Source: Burkholderiaceae bacterium (GTDB lineage Bacteria; Pseudomonadota; Gammaproteobacteria; Burkholderiales; Burkholderiaceae_C). Taken from it: a DNA stretch of 5,416 nucleotides. Location: positions 1-5,416 of the forward strand of contig JAGOBT010000262.1 of NCBI GenBank assembly GCA_017999135.1, read 5' to 3'. Position numbers and translations under genes: made by a program. How positions within the stretch are numbered: position 1 is the stretch's first letter; every line of letters starts with the position of its first letter. The notes beneath the pieces are model-generated. The model saw only the letters and a program-made list of their open reading frames with translations. It searched no databases and was not told the origin of the DNA. This document shows, piece after piece, positions 1-5,416 of the stretch.

Positions 1-247
1 GCCCCAGGCCCACGACCTCGAGCACGCCCACGCTCTGGTGCAACTGGTTGCGCGCCTGGCGCAGCACGGCGGGGTCGACGGTGTCGAGGTCGCCACGCTG
101 GGCCTGCTCCTTCAGGTAGCGGCGCAGCGCCTTGTTGGCCAGCTCGAGCGAGCGGCGCAGCTCGTCACGCACCCACGACAGGGCGCTCAGGTCTTCGCCC
201 AGGGCGCCAAGGGCGGTGTCGGTGGCGGCGCTGGTGTCGGCCGGCAT
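1..247 (-). CDS. chpA: ChpA-type hybrid chemotaxis histidine kinase, N-terminal fragment (82 codons, truncated by window edge)
   Basis: On the minus strand an ATG at 247 opens a frame that runs to the left edge without a stop, giving 82 residues. The visible part is a predicted helical bundle: a stretch beginning LSWVRDELRRSLELANKAL (residues 23-41), then DPAVLRQARNQLHQSVGVLE (58-77) followed by VVGLG. The segment around His70 (LHQSVGVLEVV) resembles the N-terminal domain of Pseudomonas ChpA, as I recall it (VHQVQGTLQMV), which is related to FimL and to Hpt domains. The Lys that normally follows an Hpt histidine by three residues is Val73 here. The family protein is very large, with several Hpt-type domains, a CheA catalytic core, a CheW-like domain and a receiver, but none of that lies in the window. 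It starts 22 bp after the pilJ stop and I see no good Shine-Dalgarno, so translation may be coupled to pilJ. The ChpA call rests on this short N-terminus plus position after pilGHIJ. Confidence 0.82.
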   Translation of the reverse strand, partial: MPADTSAATDTALGALGEDLSALSWVRDELRRSLELANKALRRYLKEQAQRGDLDTVDPAVLRQARNQLHQSVGVLEVVGLG

Positions 248-269
248 GGCGATTCGGGCGGGCGCGGGC

Positions 270-2624
270 TCAGCCGATCTTGAAGCGCGACACCGACTGG
301 CGCAGCTCTTCGGCGGTGCGCGACAGCTCGCGCACCATCTGCGCGGTGGAGCGGGTGCCGTCGCCGGTCTGCTCGGTCACCGCGAAGATGTGCTGGATGT
401 TGCCGGCCACCACGTTGGCGGAATCGGCTTCCTTCAGCGCCTGTGACGAGATGGCCTCGATCAGCTCGGCCAGGCGGCGTGTGACGCGGTCGATGTCGCC
501 CAGCGCCGAGCCGGCGGCGTCCGACAGGCGCGCGCCGTCGACCACGCCCTGGGTGCTGCGCGCCATGGCGGCCACCGCATCCTGGGTGTCGGTCTGGATG
601 GTCTTGACCAGGGCCGAGATCTGCCGCGTGGCGTCGCCCGAGCGTTCGGCCAGGCGCTGCACTTCTTCGGCCACCACGCTGAAGCCGCGGCCGGCCTCGC
701 CGGCACTGGCAGCCTGGATGGCGGCGTTCAGCGCCAGCACGTTGGTCTGCTCGGTGATGTCCGAGATCAGCTCGGTGATCTCGCCGATCTCCTGGCTGGA
801 TTCACCCAGTCGCTTGATGCGCTTGGAGGTTTCCTGGATCTGGTCGCGGATGGCGTTCATGCCGCCGATGGAGTTCTGCACCGCGGTCAGGCCGGTCTCG
901 GCCGCACGCAGCGACTGCCGGGCCACCTGGGCCGACTGCTGCGCCTGGGCCGACACCTCGTTGATGCGCTGGGCCATCTGCAGCACGGCGTCGCCGGTTT
1001 CGCGGATCTCGCGCAGCTGCTCGTCGGACGCCGCCAGCAGGTCGGTCGACGTGGTGGTCACCTGCTCGGTCGTCTCGGTCACCCGGTTGGCCGTGCCCTG
1101 CACCTGGCTGACCAGCGAGCGCAGCTCTTCCACGGTGTAGTTGATCGAGTCGGCGATGGCGCCGGTGATGTCTTCGGTCACCGTGGCCTGCTGGGTCAGG
1201 TCGCCCTCGGCCACCGTCTGCAGCTCGTTCATCAGGCGGAGAATGGCCGCCTGGTTGGCGTCGTTGACGCGCTTGGCCTCGCGCTCCTGCCGCTCGGCCT
1301 CCAGGCGCTGGGCCTCGGCCAGCCCGGCACGCTGGGCCTGGTCGGCCATGTACAGGCGCAGGAAACCCCAGCCGCCGGCCACCACCAGCCCCAGGGCCAG
1401 CAGCATCGCCAGGCCGTGCACCAGCTGGAAACCGCCCTGGTCGGCCAGTTGGTCCTGCACCGCCTGCAGACCCTTGCGCAACGGCTCGGCATCGGCCAGC
1501 ACCAGGGCCTGCGCCTCGCGCGCGCTCACCAGCCCCTGCAGATTGCCGAGGATGGCGCTGGCCTGGACGCGGGTGTCTTCGTACTGCTTGAGCAGGGTGG
1601 CCAGCGCCTGGCGCACTTCGGCGTCCTTGGCGCCGGGCAGGCGCAGCTCGGTGCTGCCGTTGGTCAGGCCGTCGATGATCTCGCGGAAGCTGGCGAGGTC
1701 CTTGCCGAGCAGGAACACGGCGTCGTTGCTCGCGCCTTCGCTGGTGAGAAACTCATTGGCGCTCTTGCCGATGCGCTGGGTCAGCATCACCAGCTTGCCG
1801 GCCTGCGTCAGCTCGGCCGGCGTGGCGCCTTGCTGCAGCTTCAGGGCCGCCACCGTGTCGGCCGATTCCAGCAGTTCACCTGCCTGCGCATTGATGGTGC
1901 GCAACGCCTTGCTGACCTGCACCAGCGCGTCCTGCTGGGCCAGCACTGCATTGGCGTTCTTTTCGGCGCGGTCGATCAGCGGCATCAGCGGCACGAGCAA
2001 CGGCTGCGCGGCGGCCGGCACGGCAGACACGTTGGCACCGCCGTCCATGAGCTGGCGCGTGTTGGCCGCGAGCACGTTGGCGGACTCCTTCACTTCGGCA
2101 AACGCGGAGGGCGCGCCGCCCAGCGCCTGCGACACGGCCTTGGCCAGCCGCTGCGACTGCATCAACGCCTGGCCGGTGGCACCCACCTGCACCGCATTGC
2201 GGCTGGCCGATGTCAGTGCCAGCACCGTGACCAGCACCAGCAGCACCAGACCCGCCAGCACCACGCCGCTCAGGATGCGCTGCTGCGTCGCCACCGGTTT
2301 GCCGCCGATCAGGGGCAGCGCCACGGCCGCAGGCAGCGCCGCTGCCGCCGCCGCGGCAGTGGCCGCCGGCATCAGCCTGGATTCGGAGAAATCACTCAGC
2401 TGCTCGGACGGCGGCAGTTCGGAGATGATGGACTGGCCGCCCACGGTGGACGTCAGGTTGGCGCCGGCCGTGGGCAGGTCGAGATCGGCCGCGCGGGTGA
2501 TGCCCATGGCCACGGTGCGCCCCTCGTCGCCCTCGGCCTGCAACTCGTCGAAGTTGGTGGGCGTCCGCTCACCTGCGCCGTCATCGTCCGGTCGGTTGTT
2601 CTTCAGTCGGTCCAGCAAGCCCAT
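270..2624 (-). CDS. pilJ: PilJ, type IV pilus methyl-accepting chemoreceptor (784 aa)
   Basis: This is the membrane chemoreceptor that signals through PilI to ChpA in the Pil-Chp pathway. From the chosen ATG: a polar N-terminal region with an Ala-rich stretch at about 86-101; a first membrane helix at about 117-140 ([20 protein letters not shown]); a periplasmic part of about 260 residues with two similar helical modules, recognisable by [12 protein letters not shown] (153-164) and [12 protein letters not shown] (278-289); a second membrane helix at about 401-426; a HAMP-like segment (about 460-500, with VAEGDLTQQ); and a long coiled-coil signalling domain. The MCP hairpin tip is intact at about 625-662 ([20 protein letters not shown], then [18 protein letters not shown]). 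The protein ends in RFKIG, with no C-terminal CheR-tethering NWETF-type pentapeptide. The ATG at 2624 is chosen because AAGGGGA (2629-2635) sits about 5 nt upstream; the GTG one codon earlier lies too close to it. It is about 100 residues longer than Pseudomonas PilJ, mostly ahead of the first membrane helix. Confidence 0.96.
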   Translation of the reverse strand: MGLLDRLKNNRPDDDGAGERTPTNFDELQAEGDEGRTVAMGITRAADLDLPTAGANLTSTVGGQSIISELPPSEQLSDFSESRLMPAATAAAAAAALPAAVALPLIGGKPVATQQRILSGVVLAGLVLLVLVTVLALTSASRNAVQVGATGQALMQSQRLAKAVSQALGGAPSAFAEVKESANVLAANTRQLMDGGANVSAVPAAAQPLLVPLMPLIDRAEKNANAVLAQQDALVQVSKALRTINAQAGELLESADTVAALKLQQGATPAELTQAGKLVMLTQRIGKSANEFLTSEGASNDAVFLLGKDLASFREIIDGLTNGSTELRLPGAKDAEVRQALATLLKQYEDTRVQASAILGNLQGLVSAREAQALVLADAEPLRKGLQAVQDQLADQGGFQLVHGLAMLLALGLVVAGGWGFLRLYMADQAQRAGLAEAQRLEAERQEREAKRVNDANQAAILRLMNELQTVAEGDLTQQATVTEDITGAIADSINYTVEELRSLVSQVQGTANRVTETTEQVTTTSTDLLAASDEQLREIRETGDAVLQMAQRINEVSAQAQQSAQVARQSLRAAETGLTAVQNSIGGMNAIRDQIQETSKRIKRLGESSQEIGEITELISDITEQTNVLALNAAIQAASAGEAGRGFSVVAEEVQRLAERSGDATRQISALVKTIQTDTQDAVAAMARSTQGVVDGARLSDAAGSALGDIDRVTRRLAELIEAISSQALKEADSANVVAGNIQHIFAVTEQTGDGTRSTAQMVRELSRTAEELRQSVSRFKIG

Positions 2625-2697
2625 CACATCCCCTTGTCATGCCGCTGCCGGCTGCGCTGCCCACCGGCCTGACCGGCCCGGGTGTGCACGTCCGCCA
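2625..2697 (-). other. pilI-pilJ intergenic spacer with GC-rich repeats
   Basis: This 73-bp spacer is the longest gap within the apparent operon. Read on the minus strand it contains a GC-rich imperfect hairpin (CCGGGCC, loop GGTCA, GGCCGG, with one bulged G) at about 2663-2683. Closer to pilJ there are two copies of GGCAGCG separated by five bases. There is no T-run after the hairpin, so it is not a typical intrinsic terminator. It could influence the ratio of PilJ to PilI through mRNA stability or processing, but in DNA this GC-rich such structures arise by chance. Confidence 0.3.
2629..2635 (-). promoter_or_regulatory. Shine-Dalgarno of pilJ, decides the start
   Basis: On the minus strand the sequence AAGGGGA ends five nucleotides before the ATG at 2624. 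This favours that ATG over the GTG immediately upstream (2627), which would leave only two nucleotides between the purine run and the start codon. Confidence 0.7.
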
Positions 2698-3225
2698 TCA
2701 CGCGGTGATTGCCAAGAACTGCGGCGATCGTGCAAGCGCCGCGAGGTCGATTTCCTGCCACCAGCGGCCGGCGGCATCGCGCCAGCGCGCCAGCGCAAAG
2801 GCCGGGCGCGCCGCATTGTCCGTGCTTTCATCGGCGGCCTGCAGGTCGGCGGCGTGCCGCAATCCCTCCAGCCGGTCGACCATCAACGCACCGTGGATGC
2901 CCAGGGCCGCATTGAAGGCCACCAGGCGCGCCTGCAGCTGTGCGGCCGGCGCTTCCTGGCGCAGCCCCAGGAAGCGCGCCAGGTCGACCACGGTGAACAC
3001 GCCACCCCGCAGGTTGACCACACCCGCCAGCCAGGGCTGGGTGTGCGGCACCGCCACCAGCGGGCCGAGGTCGAAGATCTCGCCCGCCTGCTTCAGTGAC
3101 AGCAGCAGGCCCTGGCCGGCGCAATCGACCGCCAGCCACGAGACGCCGGGCGTCTCTGTGCGCACCTGCTGCATGCGCTCGGCCAGCCGGGTCTGCAGGT
3201 CGCGCAGGGCTTGCTTGTTGGCCAT
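2698..3225 (-). CDS. pilI: PilI, CheW-like adaptor of the Pil-Chp pathway (175 aa)
   Basis: This is a CheW-domain protein expected to couple the PilJ receptor array to the ChpA kinase in the cytoplasm. A short N-terminal helix (ALRDLQTRLAERMQQVRTE, 6-24) precedes the CheW beta-barrel domain, which fills the rest. The clearest family signature is WLAGVVNLRGGVFTVVDLAR (65-84), matching the usual G-x-x-N-x-R-G-x-x-x-x-V-x-D-L pattern with Asn71, Arg73, Gly74 and Asp81. A second strand region, FNAALGIHGALMVDRLEGL (104-122), matches the later part of the domain. The length agrees with the roughly 178-residue Pseudomonas PilI. The ATG at 3225 lies 21 bp after the pilH stop, with only a weak GCAGG six nucleotides upstream. 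Its place between pilH and pilJ is the standard pilGHIJ order. There are no transmembrane segments. Confidence 0.95.
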   Translation of the reverse strand: MANKQALRDLQTRLAERMQQVRTETPGVSWLAVDCAGQGLLLSLKQAGEIFDLGPLVAVPHTQPWLAGVVNLRGGVFTVVDLARFLGLRQEAPAAQLQARLVAFNAALGIHGALMVDRLEGLRHAADLQAADESTDNAARPAFALARWRDAAGRWWQEIDLAALARSPQFLAITA

Positions 3226-3246
3226 GGATGCCTGCGGCGGGCGGGT

Positions 3247-3612
3247 TCAGTCGAACTGCTTGATCTTGGCGATCAGCTCGTCAGCCACCACCGGCTTGAC
3301 GACGTAGTCCTTCGCGCCCTGGCGCAAGCCCCAGACGCGGTCGGTCTCCTGGTTCTTGCTGGTGCACATGATCACCGGCAGGCCGGCATAACGCGGATCG
3401 CGGGTGATCGTGCGGGTGAGCTGGAAGCCGTTCTGGCCCGGCATCACCACGTCCATCAGGATCAGGTCGGGCTTGTCCTCGGCCAGGCGCTTGAGCGCCT
3501 CGTCGCCGCTTTCGGCGGTGCGCACCGAATAGCCGCGCTTGAGCAGCAGCTCGGTCATGTGGTGCAACTCGGTCTTGGAATCGTCGACCACCAGGATCTT
3601 GTTCACGGGCAT
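3247..3612 (-). CDS. pilH: PilH, single-domain CheY-like response regulator (121 aa)
   Basis: This is a stand-alone receiver domain phosphorylated by ChpA. In Pseudomonas, PilH is linked to pilus retraction and to dampening of signalling. All receiver residues are present: the acid pair Asp10-Asp11 in ILVVDDSKTE, the phospho-acceptor Asp54 in LILMDVVMPGQNGF, the switch Thr84 in PVIMCTSK, and Lys106 in YVVKP. There is no output domain; the protein ends in KIKQFD just after the last helix, so it must act by protein-protein contact. The start at 3612 has a good Shine-Dalgarno (GGAGA, 3620-3624) seven to eight nucleotides upstream. It lies 42 bp after pilG. Assignment as PilH rather than PilG rests on second position in the operon and on the C-T-S-K-N and D-R-V-W-G-L-R-Q-G-A-K motifs typical of PilH as I remember it. 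Confidence 0.94.
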   Translation of the reverse strand: MPVNKILVVDDSKTELHHMTELLLKRGYSVRTAESGDEALKRLAEDKPDLILMDVVMPGQNGFQLTRTITRDPRYAGLPVIMCTSKNQETDRVWGLRQGAKDYVVKPVVADELIAKIKQFD

Positions 3613-3619
3613 CTTCGGG

Positions 3620-3624
3620 TCTCC
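3620..3624 (-). promoter_or_regulatory. Shine-Dalgarno of pilH
   Basis: On the minus strand GGAGA precedes the ATG at 3612 by seven nucleotides, a normal spacing. It supports independent initiation of pilH after the 42-bp gap from pilG. Confidence 0.7.
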
Positions 3625-3654
3625 GAAACGGGTGGGCGCCGGGCTGCGCGGCGG

Positions 3655-4077
3655 TCAGGCAGCGTCAGCGCCCGCACCGAACTGCTGCACGGCGCGCAGC
3701 AGCTGTTCCTTGGTGAAGGGTTTGGTCAGGTAGTCCTGCGAGCCCACCATGCGGCCGCGCGCCTTGTCGAACAGGCCGTCCTTGGACGACAGCATGATCA
3801 CCGGCACATGGGCAAAGCGGGGGTTGCGCTTGATGATGGCGCAGGTCTGGTAGCCGTCGAGCCGCGGCATCAGGATGTCGCAGAAGATCAGCTGGGGAAC
3901 ATGGTCATTGACCTTGGCCAGGGCGTCGAAACCGTCTTCGGCCAGCAGCACCTCATGGCCGCCCTGGCGCAGAAAGATCTCGGCCGAGCGGCGGATGGTG
4001 TTGCTGTCGTCGATCACCAGCACCCGGGTGGCGGCGACAGGGGCCGTGACGGAGGCGGCAGACAGGGCATCATCCAT
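3655..4077 (-). CDS. pilG: PilG, single-domain CheY-like response regulator (140 aa)
   Basis: This is the first of the two receivers of the Pil-Chp pathway; in Pseudomonas PilG is tied to pilus extension and to cAMP signalling. It has a complete receiver domain after a short Ala-rich leader (residues 1-17): acid pair Asp23-Asp24 in VLVIDDSNTIRRSAE, phospho-acceptor Asp67 in LIFCDILMPRLDGY, a Ser at the switch position (Ser97 in PVIMLSSKDG), and Lys119 in YLTKPF. A short tail (GAGADAA) follows the last helix; there is no output domain. The ATG at 4077 is chosen because a strong AAGGAG (4086-4091) lies eight nucleotides upstream. The frame stays open further upstream to a TTG at 4128, but that has no ribosome-binding site and would add 17 low-complexity residues. 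The motif S-S-K-D-G-L-F-D-K-A-R-G is typical of PilG as I recall it. Confidence 0.94.
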   Translation of the reverse strand: MDDALSAASVTAPVAATRVLVIDDSNTIRRSAEIFLRQGGHEVLLAEDGFDALAKVNDHVPQLIFCDILMPRLDGYQTCAIIKRNPRFAHVPVIMLSSKDGLFDKARGRMVGSQDYLTKPFTKEQLLRAVQQFGAGADAA

Positions 4078-4085
4078 GGCAGCGG

Positions 4086-4091
4086 CTCCTT
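4086..4091 (-). promoter_or_regulatory. Strong Shine-Dalgarno of pilG, decides the start
   Basis: On the minus strand AAGGAG lies eight nucleotides before the ATG at 4077. It is the best ribosome-binding site in the window and argues against the longer reading that begins with TTG at 4128. Confidence 0.8.
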
Positions 4092-4141
4092 GGCCTGTGG
4101 GCGGGTGGGCTGCCGGCAATGGCGTCAACCCCTGCGGACCA

Positions 4142-4315
4142 TCAGACCTGCACCATCTCGAAGTCTTCCTTGCGGGCGCCGCACTCGGGGCAGGTCCAGT
4201 TCATCGGCACATCGGCCCAGGCCGTGCCGGGCGCAATGCCGTGCTCGGCATCGCCGGCGGCCTCGTCGTAGATCCAGCCGCAGATCAGACACATCCAGGT
4301 GCGAGGTTCGGTCAC
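4142..4315 (-). CDS. rubA: Rubredoxin (57 aa from a GTG start)
   Basis: This is a small soluble iron protein that carries one electron on a single Fe bound by four cysteines. The two knuckles are plain: C-L-I-C-G (Cys9, Cys12) and C-P-E-C-G (Cys42, Cys45). They are joined by the usual aromatic and turn residues Trp14, Tyr16, Asp17, Gly26-Ile27-Pro29-Gly30-Thr31 and Trp40, and the protein ends KEDFEMVQV, like other proteobacterial rubredoxins. The start is uncertain. The GTG at 4315 gives VTEPRTWMCLICG, which preserves the Trp before the first knuckle as in relatives; an ATG at 4294 would give 50 residues and start one residue before Cys9. A further in-frame GTG lies at 4327. None has a convincing Shine-Dalgarno. 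The frame is open far upstream (to 4771), but that is antisense to the thiD-like gene and not real. Pairing with pilG, 64 bp downstream, suggests it is the first gene of the operon. Confidence 0.93.
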   Translation of the reverse strand: MTEPRTWMCLICGWIYDEAAGDAEHGIAPGTAWADVPMNWTCPECGARKEDFEMVQV

Positions 4316-4338
4316 TTTATCGGGCACTTCACTACAAT
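4309..4338 (+). promoter_or_regulatory. Candidate promoter reading toward the thiD-like gene
   Basis: The -10-like hexamer TACAAT (4333-4338) is one base from TATAAT. A poor -35 match, CGGTCA (three of six bases), lies at 4309-4314 with an 18-bp spacer. The expected start of transcription is near 4345, giving a leader of about 140 nt to the ATG at 4488. The -35 would overlap the first codon of the rubredoxin gene. The call rests on the -10 alone. Confidence 0.35.
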
Positions 4339-4354
4339 GAAGCAGGCATTGTAG
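4332..4354. repeat. Perfect 8+8 bp inverted repeat with 7-bp spacer
   Basis: The arms CTACAATG (4332-4339) and CATTGTAG (4347-4354) are exact reverse complements separated by AAGCAGG. It lies in the divergent intergenic region, 17 bp upstream of the likely rubredoxin start. Each arm holds the hexamer TACAAT, one base from the sigma-70 -10 consensus, in opposite orientation. The element may be two overlapping promoters, a dimeric regulator's operator, or both. Confidence 0.75.
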
Positions 4355-4376
4355 CCACCGGTTTTCGGACCCATTG
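4348..4376 (-). promoter_or_regulatory. Candidate promoter for the rubredoxin-pilGHIJ-chpA operon
   Basis: On the minus strand TACAAT (4348-4353) forms the -10. The predicted start near 4341 gives a leader of about 26 nt to the GTG at 4315, a natural distance. No good -35 is visible: the hexamer at the ideal spacing falls in the 16-bp palindrome at 4371-4386 and reads CAATGG. The region upstream of the -10 is GC-rich, so an activator bound to that palindrome is possible but inferred. Confidence 0.4.
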
Positions 4377-4386
4377 GGCCCAATGG
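4371..4386. repeat. Perfect 16-bp palindrome CCATTGGGCCCAATGG, possible operator
   Basis: The sequence CCATTGGGCCCAATGG is its own exact reverse complement. It lies 16 bp from the 4332-4354 inverted repeat, and both share the pentamer CATTG/CAATG: CAATG at 4335-4339, CATTG at 4347-4351 and 4372-4376, CAATG at 4381-4385. It sits where the -35 region of the leftward promoter should be, so it is a reasonable candidate binding site for a dimeric regulator. No known regulator motif is recognised. Confidence 0.5.
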
Positions 4387-4415
4387 CGCGGCGGAAGCAC
4401 GTTATTTCAACTTTG

Positions 4416-4432
4416 CGCCAGCATGGCTGGCG
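4416..4432 (+). repeat. Short hairpin in the leader of the thiD-like gene
   Basis: CGCCAGC (4416-4422) and GCTGGCG (4426-4432) are exact reverse complements around the three-base loop ATG. There is no T-run after it and it is not positioned to cover the ATG at 4488. It may affect mRNA structure or be chance in GC-rich DNA. Confidence 0.35.
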
Positions 4433-4487
4433 GCGCCCTTCTGGCCACCTGTCGCAGGCGGCCTTTCTCCCCTGCATCGGACCGTTC

Positions 4488-5416
4488 ATGACCTCCAGCC
4501 CCGCCCCCCGACCCGACGCCCCGGCCGATGCCGGCGCCGATGACCTGCAGGAGGCCACGGCACCGGCATGCGTGATGAGCTTCAACGCCACCGACCCCAG
4601 CGGCGCTGGTGGCCTGGCCGGCGACATCAGCACCCTGGCCGCGATGGGCGCGCATGCCCTGCCCATCACCACCAGCCTGATGCTGCGCGACACGGCCGAG
4701 ATCTTCGACCACCACCCGATCGACGCCGACATGGTGGCCGAGCAGGCCCGCAACGTGCTGGAAGACATCACCGTGGCCGGCTGGAAGGTGGGCTTCCTCG
4801 GCAGCGCCGAGGCGGTGAGCGCGGTGGCCGAGATCCTGTCCGACTACCCCGACGTGCCGCTGGTCAGCTACCTGCCCAACCTGGGCTGGCTGGACGACGA
4901 CCAGGCCCAGCCCTATCTGGAAGCCTTCCGCGAACTGATCCTGCCGGCCACCGAGGTGCTGGTGGGCAACCACAAGACGCTGACCGACTTTCTGCTGCCT
5001 GACTGGGACAGCGAGCGGCCGGCCTCGGCGCGTGAACTGGCCGTGGCCGCCGGCGAGCGCGGCACGCGCTTCGTGCTGGTGACCGGCATCATGTTGCCGA
5101 CCAAGGGCGGCAAGGGCTCGGCCGGCGCGCCCGAGCAGTTCATCGACAACGTGCTGGCCTCGCCGCAGGGCGCGCTGACCGGCGAGAAGTTCGAGATGTT
5201 CGAGACCAGCTTCGTCGGCGCCGGCGACACGCTGAGCGCCGCACTGGCCGCGCTGCTGGCCGCCGGTGCCGAGCTGCAGGCCGCCGTGGGCGAGGCCCTG
5301 GCCTTCATGGACCAGACGCTGGACTCGGGCTTCCGGCCCGGCATGGGCGGGGTGGTGCCCGACCGCTTCTTCTGGGCCATGCCGCCGGCCGAAGACGGCG
5401 ACGCGCCGCCCGACGG
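4488..5416 (+). CDS. thiD: ThiD-family (hydroxymethylpyrimidine/phosphomethylpyrimidine kinase-like) protein, 3' end beyond window
   Basis: The 309 visible residues have the ribokinase-like fold of ThiD, which phosphorylates HMP and HMP-P in thiamine synthesis. Motifs in order: SFNATDPSGAGGLAGD (31-46), matching the ThiD substrate-site signature G-x-D-x-S-G-G-A-G-x-x-A-D; KVGFLGSAE (100-108), matching K-x-G-M-L-G-S; EVLVGNHKTL (156-165), where most ThiD proteins have L-T-P-N-x-x-E-A; LVTGI (197-201) where K-G-G-H is usual; and GAGDTLSAALAALLAAG (244-260), the nucleotide-side anion hole. Here Asp247 takes the place of the Cys found in typical ThiD (GTGCT). The DPV-like loop is replaced by SYLPN (127-131). 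I remember similar diverged sequences in Burkholderiales annotated as ThiD, so this is probably a conserved subfamily and its substrate is not certain. The gene is already longer than a typical ThiD, partly from about 27 acidic and Pro/Ala-rich N-terminal residues. The start is uncertain: the frame is also open to an ATG at 4383, and neither start has a strong Shine-Dalgarno. Confidence 0.85.
   Translation, partial: MTSSPAPRPDAPADAGADDLQEATAPACVMSFNATDPSGAGGLAGDISTLAAMGAHALPITTSLMLRDTAEIFDHHPIDADMVAEQARNVLEDITVAGWKVGFLGSAEAVSAVAEILSDYPDVPLVSYLPNLGWLDDDQAQPYLEAFRELILPATEVLVGNHKTLTDFLLPDWDSERPASARELAVAAGERGTRFVLVTGIMLPTKGGKGSAGAPEQFIDNVLASPQGALTGEKFEMFETSFVGAGDTLSAALAALLAAGAELQAAVGEALAFMDQTLDSGFRPGMGGVVPDRFFWAMPPAEDGDAPPD

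Noticed and set aside
2324..2370. GCC-rich repetitive stretch in pilJ considered as a simple-sequence (phase-variable) repeat
   Set aside because: It encodes the Ala-rich linker with mixed Ala codons and no long perfect unit repeat, so slippage-driven phase variation is unlikely.
280..3099. Long plus-strand open frames across pilJ and pilI (280-1140, 1141-3099, 1416-2672)
   Set aside because: They lie antisense to pilJ and pilI, whose protein motifs are unmistakable. Their translations are rich in Ser, Arg, His and Gln with no recognisable domain, as expected for opposite-strand frames in GC-rich coding DNA.
4123..4128. TTGACG on the minus strand as a -35 box for a separate pilG promoter
   Set aside because: There is no AT-rich -10 at 16-18 bp downstream; that position is CCCGCC.
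4416..4432. Hairpin considered as an intrinsic terminator
   Set aside because: No T-run follows on either strand, and no gene ends just upstream of it: both flanking genes start, not end, toward this region.
3211..4491. 426-codon plus-strand open frame opposite pilH, pilG and rubredoxin
   Set aside because: It is antisense to three well-supported genes. Its His- and Gln-rich translation is the shadow of their codon pattern.
4316..4771. Upstream continuation of the rubredoxin frame to 4771 (209 codons in all)
   Set aside because: The added part is antisense to the thiD-like gene and to the promoter region, and shows no domain. Rubredoxin homology begins only near 4300.
4407..5380. Minus-strand open frames opposite the thiD-like gene (4407-4973 and 4913-5380)
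   Set aside because: The plus-strand frame carries clear ThiD motifs through the whole stretch. The antisense translations are low-complexity with no recognisable family.

Overview
The window is clearly high-GC and looks like a betaproteobacterial chromosome, most likely Burkholderiales of the Rubrivivax/Leptothrix/Roseateles type. This is inferred from base composition, from the protein sequences as I remember their relatives, and from the gene order rubredoxin-pilG-pilH-pilI-pilJ-chpA beside a divergent thiD-like gene. No species can be named from the sequence alone.

Layout. Positions 1-4315 are a minus-strand run of six genes, all in one direction with short gaps. In transcription order they are a small rubredoxin (4142-4315), pilG (3655-4077), pilH (3247-3612), pilI (2698-3225), pilJ (270-2624) and the first 82 codons of a chpA-type histidine kinase (1-247, running off the left edge). 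The gaps are 64, 42, 21, 73 and 22 bp, which suggests one operon. A 172-bp divergent intergenic region (4316-4487) follows. It carries an 8+8 bp inverted repeat whose two arms each contain a TACAAT -10-like hexamer, a perfect 16-bp palindrome, and a short hairpin. On the plus strand from 4488 to the right edge is a ThiD-family (PfkB/ribokinase-fold) kinase with no stop codon before the window ends.

How the genes work together. PilJ is a membrane chemoreceptor, PilI a CheW-type adaptor, ChpA the hybrid kinase, and PilG and PilH the two single-domain response regulators of the Pil-Chp pathway. In relatives this pathway controls type IV pilus extension and retraction, twitching motility and surface sensing. 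The rubredoxin is an iron-sulfur electron carrier with no known part in that pathway; its place as apparent first gene of the operon is a point of interest. The thiD-like gene is separate and points the other way.

I do not see an undescribed system here. The observations most worth checking are the face-to-face promoter/palindrome arrangement, the divergent ThiD-family active-site motifs, the long N-terminal extension of PilJ, and the absence of pilK between pilJ and chpA.
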